Shown here in pieces: positions 1 to 9,706 of a DNA stretch of 37,576 nucleotides. Source of the DNA: Dysgonamonadaceae bacterium (GTDB lineage: Bacteria; Bacteroidota; Bacteroidia; Bacteroidales; Azobacteroidaceae); the NCBI GenBank assembly GCA_031272085.1, contig JAISUN010000067.1:1-37576 (forward strand). The letters run 5' to 3'. Below the pieces are notes generated by a model. It worked only from the letters and a program-made list of their open reading frames with translations, was not told where the DNA came from and searched no databases. Both the position numbers and the translations under genes were made by a program. The first letter of the stretch is position 1, and every line of letters starts with the position of its first letter.

Positions 1-1
1 A

Positions 2-874
2 ATAAAAGACGAGATAGGCGAAGACCCGAAAAACCTTTTACCCATGTTGGTTGATGTCATTGTAAGTGTTACAACCAATAAAACGCCCGAACAAATACAG
101 TCGATATTTGATGAAAAAATTTATTTAGGGTACAAAATAGATGATAACGACAATGAATTACTTTGTTCTTCATTGATAGAGAGTAACAAAGAAAATTGGG
201 TTAAAAAATATATATTGTATTTTCACTTAATATATGAAAATCAATTGATATGTGAAAATACTAACAAGAATATAATTGCTTTATCGTTGGATAATGGTTT
301 AGAACTTTGGCAATTCTCCATATCCGATTTTCCGCCATACATTGATTTGGGACGTCAAAAAGAAGCAGAAATTAAACAAATTCTGGGAGTTTTCGATAAT
401 ATTTTGTGGGTGCATATAAGTGCGTTTTGGCTAATTGGAATAGACATCGAAACAGGAAAATTAGTCCACAAAATAGAAAATGTGATGAGAGGCGACAGCA
501 GTCATAATTTTTTGGATACAACAAACGGCGTCATTAAAACATTAGTATATAATTGCTATACCGAATTTGACTTGAAAACTTTACAGTTCAGCAAACAGAT
601 AATCGTTCAAAATAAAGAAAATATAAGATTCAGGGCAAGCAATTTTTACGAAAACGATAAGTATTTATATTTTTGCGGCTATTGTAACGATGATTTTTAT
701 ATTCCCAACGTTTTCGGCATTTTCGACACCGAGAAAGCCAAAATAGTTTGGTACGAAACGACAAAAGACGATTTGGGTTATTTCTACAATCCGCCGCAAG
801 CCAACGATAAACTGTTAGCAATTCTGGATGATAAGCATAATTTATTGATTTATGAAAGGGATGAACTTAAATGA
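2..874 (+). CDS. Partial beta-propeller-like (PQQ/WD40-type) protein of unknown function
   Basis: The frame is open to the left edge of the window, so the gene probably begins upstream. The first visible Met is at 44, but the codons before it read as ordinary protein (DEIGEDPKNLLP), which argues against a start there. The visible part has repeated short motifs of the kind seen in PQQ- or WD40-like propeller blades: ALSLDNGLELW, GIDIETGKLVHKI and IFDTEKAKIVWYE, each a strand followed by a tight turn and another strand. No signal peptide or membrane segment is visible in the part present. The gene is clearly more AT-rich than the genes that follow and ends by overlapping the next start by 4 bases (ATGA). 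The function is not recognised. A cytoplasmic immunity-type protein is one possibility given the composition, but nothing proves it. Confidence 0.7.
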   Translation: MKDEIGEDPKNLLPMLVDVIVSVTTNKTPEQIQSIFDEKIYLGYKIDDNDNELLCSSLIESNKENWVKKYILYFHLIYENQLICENTNKNIIALSLDNGLELWQFSISDFPPYIDLGRQKEAEIKQILGVFDNILWVHISAFWLIGIDIETGKLVHKIENVMRGDSSHNFLDTTNGVIKTLVYNCYTEFDLKTLQFSKQIIVQNKENIRFRASNFYENDKYLYFCGYCNDDFYIPNVFGIFDTEKAKIVWYETTKDDLGYFYNPPQANDKLLAILDDKHNLLIYERDELK

Positions 875-2214
875 TAAAAAACAGTAAAATACTATTAATA
901 TTGCTGGCAGCCTTATTTGCCTGCCACGAGGAACAGACTATTCCTGTTGAAATAGATGTTTCTCTGCATATCGTTGATGATAACCACACTGCGCCGCTTT
1001 TTGTTTATATTGAGAATAATACAAGAAATGCAGACGGTTTTCAATGGACTTTTGAAGGCGGACAGCCGAAGTCATCAAGCCTGAAAAATCCCGATGCTGT
1101 GGTGTTTTCGCAGCCGGGCGACCACACAATTACTATAGAAGCGTGGAACGACGGCGCTCGTGCCGAAAAGTCATATACAGTGAGGGTTGACAGCGCAGTC
1201 GCAATAGATTTTGAAACGCAGGCGGAAATCAACAATTATGCTCCGGCAACTTTTCTTATAACCAACCATTCTACCGGCGGAAGTTCATATAAATGGACAT
1301 TCGATGGCGGCTTGCCCGCATCTTACGAAGGACAGTATCCGCCGCCTGTCGTTTATGAAAACGAAGGAAAATACAGGATATTGCTTACAATAAACAACGG
1401 TAGCGCCGTTGTTTCAAAAACAAAAGAAATTGAAGTCGGAAAGCCACTTGACGCCTCATTTACAATAATCCCATCGTTTGAAGACCAAGACGATATGGAG
1501 GCCCCGCTTCGGGCAGGATTTGAAGTGTGGTTGCAAGGAGTTGAAAGCCTGAAATGGGAATGTCCCGGAGCCGTAATAACCAATCCGACTTCTGCCGAAG
1601 CAACCATGCTGTTTGAAAAAGAAGGAAAATACACCGTTTTTTTAGAAGTATCGAACAACAAAACAACAAAGCGAATTTCAGACGAAATAAGCGTTTTGCC
1701 AAACTCCAACTTGCGCACCCATAAAGATATACATCTGGGAATCAATACGGCAAAAGAAACAAAAGGCGCATTTTATTCCACAAAATTAAGAAAAATATTT
1801 AAAGCCTCCGAAATAAACGAAAACAACGGTAATCAGATAGACATTGTGTATTTTGGATTGAACAGCGCATTTTCGTACAACCGTTTTGTTTCGCCAAACG
1901 AGTTGGACGAAACAACATTTTCCGACATACCGAACGCAAGTTACACCCATTTCATAAATAAAACGGAATCGTGCGATATAAAATTGAGCGCAGAGCAGTT
2001 TGATGCAATGACGACAGACGCCCTTTTACGTGATTTGCCGATTTATGAAGCCAATTGTGGCGATGATTTTTTTTCGATGCAACAACTTCCGCGTGTAGTC
2101 CTGTTTGAAACCGCCGACCGGCGAAAAGGCGCCATTCTGGTTAAACAGGCAATAAGCGACGGAACGACAGGCTCTTACATAATTGTTGATATTAAAGTTC
2201 AGAAAAATGATTAG
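871..2214 (+). CDS. PKD-domain surface lipoprotein
   Basis: The protein of 447 residues starts with a lipoprotein signal (ILLILLAALFAC, lipobox Cys at about residue 18), so it is likely anchored in the outer membrane. Three PKD-like Ig-fold repeats follow. Repeat one has FQWTFEGGQP and PGDHTITIEAWN, repeat two has YKWTFDGGLP and EGKYRILLTINN, and repeat three has LKWECPGA and EGKYTVFLEVSN, together covering about residues 50-275. The remaining 170 residues are not recognised. The start codon overlaps the stop of the upstream gene by 4 bases and the stop overlaps the start of the next gene, so the three are probably translated as a coupled unit. PKD domains generally serve in protein or glycan binding at the surface. 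The specific partner cannot be inferred. Confidence 0.8.
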   Translation: MIKNSKILLILLAALFACHEEQTIPVEIDVSLHIVDDNHTAPLFVYIENNTRNADGFQWTFEGGQPKSSSLKNPDAVVFSQPGDHTITIEAWNDGARAEKSYTVRVDSAVAIDFETQAEINNYAPATFLITNHSTGGSSYKWTFDGGLPASYEGQYPPPVVYENEGKYRILLTINNGSAVVSKTKEIEVGKPLDASFTIIPSFEDQDDMEAPLRAGFEVWLQGVESLKWECPGAVITNPTSAEATMLFEKEGKYTVFLEVSNNKTTKRISDEISVLPNSNLRTHKDIHLGINTAKETKGAFYSTKLRKIFKASEINENNGNQIDIVYFGLNSAFSYNRFVSPNELDETTFSDIPNASYTHFINKTESCDIKLSAEQFDAMTTDALLRDLPIYEANCGDDFFSMQQLPRVVLFETADRRKGAILVKQAISDGTTGSYIIVDIKVQKND

Positions 2215-3916
2215 ACGAATTGGAATAACAGGTTTTTTGCTGCTATGTACATTGGCTGTCAATGCGCAAAGTTTTAATATCGAAGACATTAAAAATATGT
2301 TCGGGAAAGGCAATCCTTTGAAACTGACAGGAGGTTTTTCTGCCAACTCAACATTTAATGCCGGAAGTGAAGACTTGGCACGCGACCCTTTTGTTTATTA
2401 CCTCAACGGCAATATCAACCTGAACATTTACGGCAATATCAATCTGCCGTTTTCGTTCAGCCTTACCAATTCAGGCACGAGTTACAAACTGCCGTCAAGC
2501 CCCAACCGGTTAAGCATACATCCATCGTATAAATGGATTACCGGACATATTGGCGACGTTTCTATGACTTTTTCTCCATATACGCTTAACGGGCATATTT
2601 TTACAGGCGCCGGAGTAGAACTGTCGCCCGACGGCTGGGAATTTGCCGCCATGTACGGACGATTGCTCAAAGCAGTAGAATACGACGAGGCACAACCCGC
2701 TTTTCTTCCGACCTATAAACGAATGGGATATGGATTTAAAGCCGGAAGACAGGCGGAAAAATACCGGATTTCAATTAATGTTTTCGATGCAAAAGACAAT
2801 GTTTCTTCTTTGATTACTCCGCCCGACAGCCTTGGGGTAACTCCAATGGAAAATCTTGCCGGAAGCGTTACATTCCTTTACAAACCTGCGCAATTTATCG
2901 AAATCAGCGGCGAATACGGATTAAGTTTGCTGACTTTGGATACCCGTTCGCTTGCAGAAAACAGGGACGGAATAATGGGAATGTGGAACGCAAGCAATAT
3001 GTCATCGACTTATTACAAGGCTTTCAAGGCGCAAATAAATTATGTGGGCGAAACCAACCGCTTTGGGATAGGATGCGAACGTATCGACCCCGGATATAAA
3101 ACCTTGGGCGCCTATTATTTTGCAAATGATTTGGAAAATATTACCCTGAATGCTTATCAGGCTTTTCTGCAAAACAAAATGAATATTAATTTAAGTCTGG
3201 GCTACGAACGCGACGATTTGGATAATGCCAAAGCAAGCGCATCGTCGCGAATAGTCGGCTCGGCAAATGTTACTGTTATGCCGAATGAGCGTATCAATGC
3301 AAACCTGTCGTATTCCAACTTTCAAACATATACTAATGTCCGCTCGAATTTTGAATTGATAAATCAGGAAAACCCTTTGGATAAACTTGACACACTGAAT
3401 TTTGTACAGTTAAGCCAGTCTGCAAATCTGAATGTAAATATAATTACGCGGAAAAACGAAGCGCAATCTCACAGCCTCAATATCAATCTGTCGTATCAGG
3501 ATGCGGCAAATAAACAGGGCGGAGTTTATCATATCGGAAGCGTTACCGAAATGATAAATGCAATGGCGGCTTACTCGTGGACTTTTCTTAAATCAGGCTT
3601 AACGCTGAACGGAGCAGTAAATCTTAACAACAGCAAAATCCTGAACGGAAACACATTAACCTGGGGTCCGACTTTGGGGGCATCAACCCGACTTCTCAAA
3701 AAGAAAATAAATCTTTCCGGTTCGCTTTCCTATAATGCAGGAAGTTTGGAAGGAGTTAAGCAAAACGAAGTATTTCTGTGTCGCATAAACAGTTCATATT
3801 CATTTCTCAAACGCCAAAGCCTTACACTTGCCTTCAACTATCAATGGCGGTCGGCATTTAATCGCCCCGGCGTCAATAATTCATTATTGACGCTCGGTTA
3901 TACTTGCAGTTTTTGA
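2207..3916 (+). CDS. Outer-membrane beta-barrel protein, function unknown
   Basis: The chosen start is the ATG at 2207, which gives a clean signal peptide (MIRRIGITGFLLLCTLAVNAQ) and overlaps the stop of the preceding lipoprotein by 8 bases. An upstream TTG at 2183 would place eight extra residues before the signal and is rejected. After the signal, the roughly 545 residues are dominated by alternating polar/aromatic strands (for example INLNIYGNINLPFSFSLTNSG, NLNVNIITRKN, SLNINLSYQ) and the chain ends in an aromatic residue (LGYTCSF), the usual outer-membrane barrel terminus. I see no TonB box or plug domain, so it is not a SusC-type receptor. With the PKD lipoprotein in front it may form a surface complex, which is inference from the overlapping genes. 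Confidence 0.7.
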   Translation: MIRRIGITGFLLLCTLAVNAQSFNIEDIKNMFGKGNPLKLTGGFSANSTFNAGSEDLARDPFVYYLNGNINLNIYGNINLPFSFSLTNSGTSYKLPSSPNRLSIHPSYKWITGHIGDVSMTFSPYTLNGHIFTGAGVELSPDGWEFAAMYGRLLKAVEYDEAQPAFLPTYKRMGYGFKAGRQAEKYRISINVFDAKDNVSSLITPPDSLGVTPMENLAGSVTFLYKPAQFIEISGEYGLSLLTLDTRSLAENRDGIMGMWNASNMSSTYYKAFKAQINYVGETNRFGIGCERIDPGYKTLGAYYFANDLENITLNAYQAFLQNKMNINLSLGYERDDLDNAKASASSRIVGSANVTVMPNERINANLSYSNFQTYTNVRSNFELINQENPLDKLDTLNFVQLSQSANLNVNIITRKNEAQSHSLNINLSYQDAANKQGGVYHIGSVTEMINAMAAYSWTFLKSGLTLNGAVNLNNSKILNGNTLTWGPTLGASTRLLKKKINLSGSLSYNAGSLEGVKQNEVFLCRINSSYSFLKRQSLTLAFNYQWRSAFNRPGVNNSLLTLGYTCSF

Positions 3917-4023
3917 GGTTTTACCTAATCCTAACATTTTTAACAGTTTCTATATTTTTACAAATTGATAATTTTTTTTTGTTTTTTTGTAACTTTTATA
4001 TAGAATTTACGTTGAAAAAGAAG

Positions 4024-4031
4024 TATCTTTG
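4024..4031 (+). promoter_or_regulatory. Possible upstream promoter -7 box (TATCTTTG)
   Basis: The octamer matches the Bacteroidetes -7 consensus TAnnTTTG exactly. No TTTG lies 19-21 bases upstream, so the -33 element is weak or absent. If active it would give the rimP operon a leader of more than 200 bases. Confidence 0.4.
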
Positions 4032-4183
4032 CAAAAAATTGAAATGAGTTATTTGTACAGCGTAAAATGCAGCAAATCATAGAATTGGTTTCGTTACTAA
4101 TTCATTACCGACAAAAAAATAATGCTGTATATCAGTTAATTTAGGTGGATTTTATTATTTTTATGAAGAAAATTGCCATAATA

Positions 4184-4215
4184 TTTGGATTTCATTAAAT
4201 AATGTATTACCTTTG
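4184..4215 (+). promoter_or_regulatory. Consensus promoter of the rimP-nusA-infB operon
   Basis: A TTTG at 4184-4187 and TACCTTTG at 4208-4215 are separated by 20 bases, the spacing expected for the Bacteroidetes major sigma factor. Transcription would start near 4220, about 45 bases before the rimP ATG. Confidence 0.75.
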
Positions 4216-4233
4216 CGGCAAAATAAGGTGGTG

Positions 4234-4257
4234 GGGGGCTTAAAGCCCTCTTTTTTC
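4234..4257 (+). terminator. Terminator-like hairpin in the rimP leader (possible attenuator)
   Basis: GGGGGCT (4234-4240) pairs with AGCCCTC (4244-4250), including one G-U pair, over a three-base loop, and six T residues follow at 4251-4256. It begins about 15 bases after the predicted transcription start and ends 8 bases before the rimP ATG, so it cannot serve the upstream gene alone. It resembles an intrinsic terminator placed to limit entry into the operon. Confidence 0.5.
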
Positions 4258-4264
4258 TTATATT

Positions 4265-4732
4265 ATGCTCGAAAAGTCATACATATCGAAAATTGCAGAC
4301 GATTTTCTGAACGGTTCGGAAAATTATTTGGTCAGCGTCGAGGTCAGCCCCGACAATGCCGTTGTCGTTACAATCGACAATGACAGAGGCGTTTCCATCG
4401 ACGACTGCATCGCGCTGAACCGCTTTATAGAATCGAAACTCGACCGCGACGCCGAAGATTACGAACTCGAAGTCGGCTCGGCCGGAATCAGCCAGCCCTT
4501 CAAAGTCCTGCGGCAATATCAAAAAAACGTGGGCAAAGAAGTGGAAGTCCTGACAGTGGCGGGCAAAAAACTGACCGGAACGCTGAAATCGGCCGACGAA
4601 AACGGTTTTGTGCTGACTGTCGAGAACAAAGTGAAGCCCGAAGGGGCAAAAAGAAAGGTTTTGGTCGAAGAAGACCTGGCTTTTCGCTACGACGAGATTA
4701 AAAAAACAAATTATTTAATAAGATTTAAATAA
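4265..4732 (+). CDS. rimP: Ribosome maturation factor RimP
   Basis: The 155-residue protein has the two-domain RimP layout: an N-terminal alpha/beta domain with the family segment VSIDDCIALNRFIESKLD followed by YELEVGSAGISQPFKVLRQYQKNVGKEVEV, then an Sm-like C-terminal beta-barrel. RimP binds the free 30S subunit and is needed for its maturation. It is the first gene of the conserved rimP-nusA-infB order, 9 bases before nusA, and lies just after the consensus promoter and leader hairpin. There is no strong Shine-Dalgarno sequence before the ATG, which is usual in this phylum. Length and order both agree with the family. Confidence 0.95.
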   Translation: MLEKSYISKIADDFLNGSENYLVSVEVSPDNAVVVTIDNDRGVSIDDCIALNRFIESKLDRDAEDYELEVGSAGISQPFKVLRQYQKNVGKEVEVLTVAGKKLTGTLKSADENGFVLTVENKVKPEGAKRKVLVEEDLAFRYDEIKKTNYLIRFK

Positions 4733-4741
4733 CAGAATAAT

Positions 4742-5995
4742 ATGGCAAGGAGAAAGCAGGAAGCAAATATGATTGAGACTTTTGCCGAGTTCAAGGAAAA
4801 CAAGAATATCGACAGGACAACGCTCATCAGCATCATCGAAGAATCGTTCAGAAACGTTATCAGCAAGATGTTTGGTTCCGACGAAAACTACGACATCATT
4901 ATCAACCCCGACAAGGGGGATTTCGAGATTTGGAGAAACCGCGAGGTTGTTCCCGATGCAGCGCTGAACAACACAAGCACCCAAATCAGTTTGACCGAAG
5001 CCCAGAAAATCGACCCCGATTACGAAGTGGGCGAACAGATAACCGACGAAGTGGATTTCGCCGGATTCGGCCGCCGCGCAGTGCTGAACTTGCGACAGGC
5101 GCTTGCCGCCAAAATCCTTGAACTCCAAAAGGACAATATTTACACCAAATATAAAGACCAGATAGGCCAAATCGTTTCAGGCGAAGTTTATCAGGTCTGG
5201 AAAAAAGAAGTCCTGCTGCTCGACGACGACGAAAACGAACTGATTTTGCCCAAGTCGGAGCAGATTCCGGGCGACTTTTTCAGGAAAAACGACACCCGCC
5301 GCGCTGTGGTTATTAAGGTTGACAATCAGAACAACAACCCCAAAATCGTAGTGTCGCGGACATCCAACCTCTTTATGCAGAGGCTGTTTGAATTGGAAGT
5401 GCCGGAAATCCACGACGGACTGATTACCATCAAGCGCATTGCCCGGATACCGGGAGAACGCGCCAAAGTCGCAGTAGAATCCTACGACGACCGCATCGAC
5501 CCCGTAGGAGCCTGCGTAGGTATGAAAGGAGCGCGTATTCACGGCATAGTAAGGGAGTTATGCAACGAAAACATCGACGTTATAAACTACACTTCCAACA
5601 CCGCCCTCTTTATACAAAGAGCATTAAGCCCGGCAAAAATTTCGTCCATCAAAATTCACGAAGACGAGAAACGCGCCGAGGTCTTCCTCCGTCCCGAAGA
5701 AGTATCGATGGCTATCGGTAAAAACGGGCTGAACATCAAACTCGCAGGTATGCTCACGGAATTTACCATCGACGTAATCCGCGACATCGACACCGGCGAA
5801 GACGACATCTACCTCGACGAATTCTCTGACGAAATAGAGATGTGGGTAATCGACCAGTTGAAGAGCATCGGTTGCACCACCGCCAAAAGCGTTTTGAGGA
5901 TGAACCGCGAAGAAATCATAGAAAAGGCCGATTTGGAAGAAAGTACGGTTGACGACGTATTGCGCATCATCCAGGCCGAATTTGAAGAAGAATAA
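4742..5995 (+). CDS. nusA: Transcription termination/antitermination factor NusA
   Basis: The 417-residue protein has the NusA order: an N-terminal RNA-polymerase-binding domain (about 1-130, with the segment ALNNTSTQISLTEAQKIDPD near its end), an S1 domain (about 135-205, GQIVSGEVYQVWKKEVLLL), and two KH domains (about 205-350) with the signatures RIARIPGERAKVAV, GVCVGMKGARI-like GACVGMKGARIHGI and SMAIGKNGLNIKLA. A short helical tail with one helix-hairpin-helix-like repeat (IDQLKSIGCTTAKSVLRM) replaces the two acidic repeats of the E. coli protein. It controls pausing, termination and antitermination. It lies between rimP and infB, 8 bases before infB. In enterobacteria NusA autoregulates this operon through leader termination; the hairpin before rimP makes a comparable loop possible here, by inference. 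Confidence 0.96.
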   Translation: MARRKQEANMIETFAEFKENKNIDRTTLISIIEESFRNVISKMFGSDENYDIIINPDKGDFEIWRNREVVPDAALNNTSTQISLTEAQKIDPDYEVGEQITDEVDFAGFGRRAVLNLRQALAAKILELQKDNIYTKYKDQIGQIVSGEVYQVWKKEVLLLDDDENELILPKSEQIPGDFFRKNDTRRAVVIKVDNQNNNPKIVVSRTSNLFMQRLFELEVPEIHDGLITIKRIARIPGERAKVAVESYDDRIDPVGACVGMKGARIHGIVRELCNENIDVINYTSNTALFIQRALSPAKISSIKIHEDEKRAEVFLRPEEVSMAIGKNGLNIKLAGMLTEFTIDVIRDIDTGEDDIYLDEFSDEIEMWVIDQLKSIGCTTAKSVLRMNREEIIEKADLEESTVDDVLRIIQAEFEEE

Positions 5996-6003
5996 AATAA
6001 TTT

Positions 6004-9000
6004 ATGGCTATTAGAATAAATCAAGTTACACGTAATCTGAACGTGGGATTGACCACAATAGTGGATTTCCTGCAAAAAAAGGGCTTTCAGGTAGAAGAAA
6101 ACCCCAACGCTAAAATCAGCGACCAGGAATATGAACTCCTTGTCAAGGAATTTGACAAGGATAAGAGCATTAAACTCCAATCCCAGAAAATGAGCCAGGA
6201 ACGCCACCAAAAAGACACCAAACAGTCCCTGACCATAGAAGATTACGACAAAACAGAAAAAAAAGCAGAAGAAGTAAAAACCGAAATCCCGGAAGAGATT
6301 AAGCCGAAGTTAGTTACCGTCGGCCATATCGACCTGTCGGCCTTCGAGAAAAAAGGCCACGAACAGCCAAAACATCACGAAAAAGAAAAAGAAGCGCCTG
6401 CTCCTAAACCGGAACCGGAAAAAATTCCCGAAAAAGAGATAGTGCAAGAACCGGCCGCCGAAACGCCGAAAGAAAAGCCCGTTGAACAACCCGCTCCGGC
6501 CAAAGAACCGGTCGCAACGGCAGAACCTGCAAAACCGGCCGCCGCCGAACCCGAAAAAGAGCAGCCCGCAAAACCGGAACCTGCTCCTGAACAGCGTCCG
6601 GCAGAACCCCAACAGCAGCCCAAAGAGCCTGCAAAAGTCCAGCAGCCGCAACAGCCGCAGCAACGGCAGGGGGAAAACCAAAAAAAACAGGAAAAAGACA
6701 GAAATCAGAATCAAAAACAACAGCAACATAATAAACCCGCCCAGCAACAACAGGGAAAAGGCGGCGACAAACGCGACGACCGCCAAAAATCCCAAAACCA
6801 GCAGGGCAAACCGCAACAAAACCAGCAGAACCAGAAAAAAGACGAGAGCCAAAAACCGCAGGAAACCGCTCCCAAAAAGGTAGAAATATTCGAAACAAAA
6901 ATACCTCAATTAACCGGTCCTACGGTCATAGATAAAATCGACCTCTCGGCCATCAACCAAAATACCCGCCCGAAGAAAAAGAGCAAGGCGGAAAAACGCC
7001 GCGAACGCGCCGAAAGGGAAAAAGAGCGCAAAGCAGCCGAACAGAAAAAAACTGCTCCACAAGATTCAAAAGGCGGAGCGCCGAAAAAAGACAGCCGTCC
7101 CACCCAAAACAAGCCGGGCGAAGGCGGAACAGGCGAAAAGAAAAAACGCCAGCGTTTTAATCCTAACGCCGTCGATATAAAAGAAGAAGCAAAGAAAATC
7201 CAACATAACGGCAAAAGAACAGACCGCCGCTCGGAAAGAGTCCGCAAACCGATAAAGAACGAAATCAGCGAAGAAGACGTTCAGAAGCAGGTTAAGGAAA
7301 CTCTTGCCCGCCTGACCAACAAAGGCCAGAAAAAAGGAGCAAAATACCGCCGCGAAAAACGCGAAGCCGTTTCGCAACGCCAAAGCGAACAGCAAGAAAT
7401 GGAAATGCAGGAAAGCAAAGTAATCAAACTGACCGAATTTGTTACAGCCAACGACCTTGCAACAATGATGAACGTTCCCGTAACCGACATCATCAAAACC
7501 TGTATGAGCATCGGCATTATGGTGTCGATAAACCAGCGCCTCGACGCGGAAACAATAAATATCGTCGCCGAAGAATTCGGCTACAAAACCGAATACGTCA
7601 GCGCCGAAGTAGTAGAGGCAATTACCGAAGACGTGGACAAGCCCGAAGACCTTGTCCCCCGCCCGCCGATTATTACTGTTATGGGACACGTTGACCACGG
7701 TAAAACCTCGCTCTTGGACAGCATCCGCAATACAAACGTGATTGCAGGCGAAGCCGGAGGCATTACCCAGCACATCGGAGCATACAAGGTAAAACTGCCC
7801 GACGGGCGGAAAATTACCTTCCTCGATACTCCCGGACACGAAGCATTTACCGCCATGCGTGCCCGCGGAGCCAGCGTTACCGACATCGCAATAATCATAG
7901 TCGCAGCCGACGACAGCGTGATGCCTCAAACCATTGAAGCAATCAACCACGCATCGGCGGCCGGAGTACCTATGGTATTTGCAATCAACAAGATAGACAA
8001 ACCGGGAGCAAATCCCGACAAGATAAAAGAAGCCCTCGCCGGAATGAACTACCTCGTGGAAGAATGGGGCGGTAAATACCAGTCGCAGGACATCTCGGCC
8101 AAAAAAGGAATCGGAGTTCACGAACTGCTCGAAAAAGTGCTGCTCGAAGCCGATTTGCTCGAACTGAAAGCCAACCCCACGCGGAAAGCCGTCGGTTCGG
8201 TCATCGAATCCTCGCTCGACAAGGGACGCGGCTACATTGTAACAATGCTCGTCCAGAACGGAACCCTTCACCAGGGCGACATCGTTCTGGCAGGAACCCA
8301 TTTCGGGCGCGTAAAGGCCATGTTCAACGAAAGAAACCAGAAAATCACCGAGGCCGGGCCTTCGGAACCGGTGCTGATTCTCGGATTCAACGGCGCTCCT
8401 ACCGCCGGCGACACCATTCACGTGATGGAAACCGAACAGGAAGCCCGCGAAATAGCCACAAAACGCGAACAGTTGCAGCGCGAACAGGGCTTGCGTACCT
8501 CGGTGCGCGTTACCCTCGAAGATATTGGCCGCCGGATTGCCATCGGAAACTTCAAAGAACTCAACATCATCGTCAAAGGCGATGTGGACGGCTCTGTCGA
8601 AGCGCTTTCCGACTCGCTTATCCGCCTTTCTACCGAACAGATTAAGGTCAATGTCATCCACAAAGGCGTCGGCCAGATTTCGGAATCCGACGTTATTTTG
8701 GCAGCCGCATCCGATGCAATCATCGTCGGGTTCCAGGTTCGCCCCTCGGCGCAGGCACGCAAACAGGCCGAAAAAGAAGGCGTAGATATCCGCCTCTATT
8801 CCGTCATCTACAACGCGATAGAAGAAGTGAAAGCCGCTATGGAAGGCCTTCTCGAACCGGAAGTGAAAGAAGAAATTACGGGCAACGTAGAAATTTTGGA
8901 AGTGTTCAAGATTACCAAAGTCGGCTCGGTTGCAGGCTGTATAGTCCGCGACGGAAAAATAAAACGAGGCAACAAAATCCGCCTTATCCGCGACGGAATT

Positions 9001-9165
9001 GTGGTCTTTACCGGCGAACTCGGCTCGCTGAAACGTTTCAAAGACGACGTGAAAGAAGTTTCGCAGGGATTCGAGTGCGGACTTAATATCCTGAACTTCA
9101 ACGATATAAAAGTCGGCGACATAGTAGAGGCATTTGAAGAAGTGGAGGTTAAGAAAACGCTATAA
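6004..9165 (+). CDS. infB: Translation initiation factor IF-2
   Basis: At 1053 residues this is a long IF-2, as is common in Bacteroidetes. Residues 1-55 form an IF2_N-type helical module ([23 protein letters not shown]). About residues 85-460 are low-complexity, rich in Pro, Glu, Lys and Gln, with a second IF2_N module near 475-530 ([22 protein letters not shown]). The GTPase domain follows: G1 GHVDHGKT at 561-568, G3 DTPGH at 608-612 and G4 NKID at 662-665, with SAKKG as G5. Domains II, III and IV of the factor follow to the end. It brings initiator tRNA to the 30S subunit and promotes subunit joining. It is co-transcribed with rimP and nusA. The Gln/Lys-rich stretch is unusually repetitive but the frame is intact. 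Confidence 0.97.
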   Translation: MAIRINQVTRNLNVGLTTIVDFLQKKGFQVEENPNAKISDQEYELLVKEFDKDKSIKLQSQKMSQERHQKDTKQSLTIEDYDKTEKKAEEVKTEIPEEIKPKLVTVGHIDLSAFEKKGHEQPKHHEKEKEAPAPKPEPEKIPEKEIVQEPAAETPKEKPVEQPAPAKEPVATAEPAKPAAAEPEKEQPAKPEPAPEQRPAEPQQQPKEPAKVQQPQQPQQRQGENQKKQEKDRNQNQKQQQHNKPAQQQQGKGGDKRDDRQKSQNQQGKPQQNQQNQKKDESQKPQETAPKKVEIFETKIPQLTGPTVIDKIDLSAINQNTRPKKKSKAEKRRERAEREKERKAAEQKKTAPQDSKGGAPKKDSRPTQNKPGEGGTGEKKKRQRFNPNAVDIKEEAKKIQHNGKRTDRRSERVRKPIKNEISEEDVQKQVKETLARLTNKGQKKGAKYRREKREAVSQRQSEQQEMEMQESKVIKLTEFVTANDLATMMNVPVTDIIKTCMSIGIMVSINQRLDAETINIVAEEFGYKTEYVSAEVVEAITEDVDKPEDLVPRPPIITVMGHVDHGKTSLLDSIRNTNVIAGEAGGITQHIGAYKVKLPDGRKITFLDTPGHEAFTAMRARGASVTDIAIIIVAADDSVMPQTIEAINHASAAGVPMVFAINKIDKPGANPDKIKEALAGMNYLVEEWGGKYQSQDISAKKGIGVHELLEKVLLEADLLELKANPTRKAVGSVIESSLDKGRGYIVTMLVQNGTLHQGDIVLAGTHFGRVKAMFNERNQKITEAGPSEPVLILGFNGAPTAGDTIHVMETEQEAREIATKREQLQREQGLRTSVRVTLEDIGRRIAIGNFKELNIIVKGDVDGSVEALSDSLIRLSTEQIKVNVIHKGVGQISESDVILAAASDAIIVGFQVRPSAQARKQAEKEGVDIRLYSVIYNAIEEVKAAMEGLLEPEVKEEITGNVEILEVFKITKVGSVAGCIVRDGKIKRGNKIRLIRDGIVVFTGELGSLKRFKDDVKEVSQGFECGLNILNFNDIKVGDIVEAFEEVEVKKTL

Positions 9166-9172
9166 AATACGT

Positions 9173-9202
9173 ATAGTTTGTAGGTTACTGGCTGTAAACT
9201 AT
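9173..9202 (+). other. Hairpin between infB and cvpA
   Basis: ATAGTTTGTAG (9173-9183) can pair with CTGTAAACTAT (9192-9202) using two G-U pairs over an 8-base loop. It fills the gap between the infB stop and the cvpA ATG at 9205 and has no T-tract. It may be an RNA processing or translation-control site. Confidence 0.4.
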
Positions 9203-9204
9203 TT

Positions 9205-9699
9205 ATGAACTGGTTCGATATTGTAGTTTTTGTCTGTCTGGGAGCAGGATTGATAAAAGGCTTGCTCGACGGATTCATAAGGCAACTGATAGCCCTCATT
9301 GCCCTCTATTTGGCGTTTGTCTTTTCGGGCGCAGTGGCGGCTCTAATCCGGGAATTTGTCGAAACTCACTGGCATTTGCAGGCCGGAAATCCGGTTCCGC
9401 TCAACACGATATATTACATAATCGCTTTTGTAGTGATTATTTTTGTTACAAATATCATCGCCCGCTTTGCCGAAAAAATTATCAACTTTACCCCAATCGG
9501 GATTTTAAATAAACTTGCAGGCGGACTTTTCGGAGTTCTGCTCTGGCTGCTGTGCATCAGTTTTGCACTTAATCTGCTTTCGGCTTTCGACGCAGAATCA
9601 AAAATCATCAGCGAGGAAACGCGCAATGAATCAATCACTTACGATACGGTGAAAAATGCGCTGCCTCTTGTTTATCCATATTTTAAGGAATTTATTTAG
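9205..9699 (+). CDS. CvpA family membrane protein
   Basis: The 164-residue protein fits the CvpA family: the N-terminus [40 protein letters not shown]-type opening with the Gly-rich [13 protein letters not shown] turn, and four predicted membrane segments at about residues 4-22, 27-47, 70-88 and 105-125. Family members are inner-membrane proteins first linked to colicin V production in E. coli and to stress or envelope functions; the biochemical role is not known. It follows infB by 39 bases and precedes sufB by 7, so it is probably part of the same transcript. The infB-cvpA-sufB order is, from memory, common in Bacteroidales. Confidence 0.85.
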   Translation: MNWFDIVVFVCLGAGLIKGLLDGFIRQLIALIALYLAFVFSGAVAALIREFVETHWHLQAGNPVPLNTIYYIIAFVVIIFVTNIIARFAEKIINFTPIGILNKLAGGLFGVLLWLLCISFALNLLSAFDAESKIISEETRNESITYDTVKNALPLVYPYFKEFI

Positions 9700-9706
9700 C
9701 AAAAAA

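Larger units (their letters stand above)
3917..4264. other. 348-base intergenic region before the rimP operon
   Basis: This AT-rich stretch contains two TAnnTTTG boxes on the plus strand (4024-4031 and 4208-4215) and a terminator-like hairpin next to the rimP start. The only reading frame after the first box is a 12-codon frame beginning at 4044, which I do not regard as a gene. No clear terminator for the upstream barrel gene is seen. Confidence 0.6.

Noticed and set aside
4044-4082. A 12-codon reading frame after the 4024 promoter box
   Set aside because: It is too short, lacks regulatory codon patterns such as amino-acid runs, and has no visible ribosome-binding site.
6310-6909. Long minus-strand frame opposite the low-complexity part of infB
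   Set aside because: The Phe/Leu/Arg-rich sequence is simply the complement of Glu/Lys/Gln/Pro codons.
7066-8661. A 531-residue open frame on the minus strand inside infB
   Set aside because: It lies wholly antisense to a conserved infB coding region, is rich in Phe, Cys, Val and Gly as expected for a complement of this gene's codon pattern, and has no recognisable domain.
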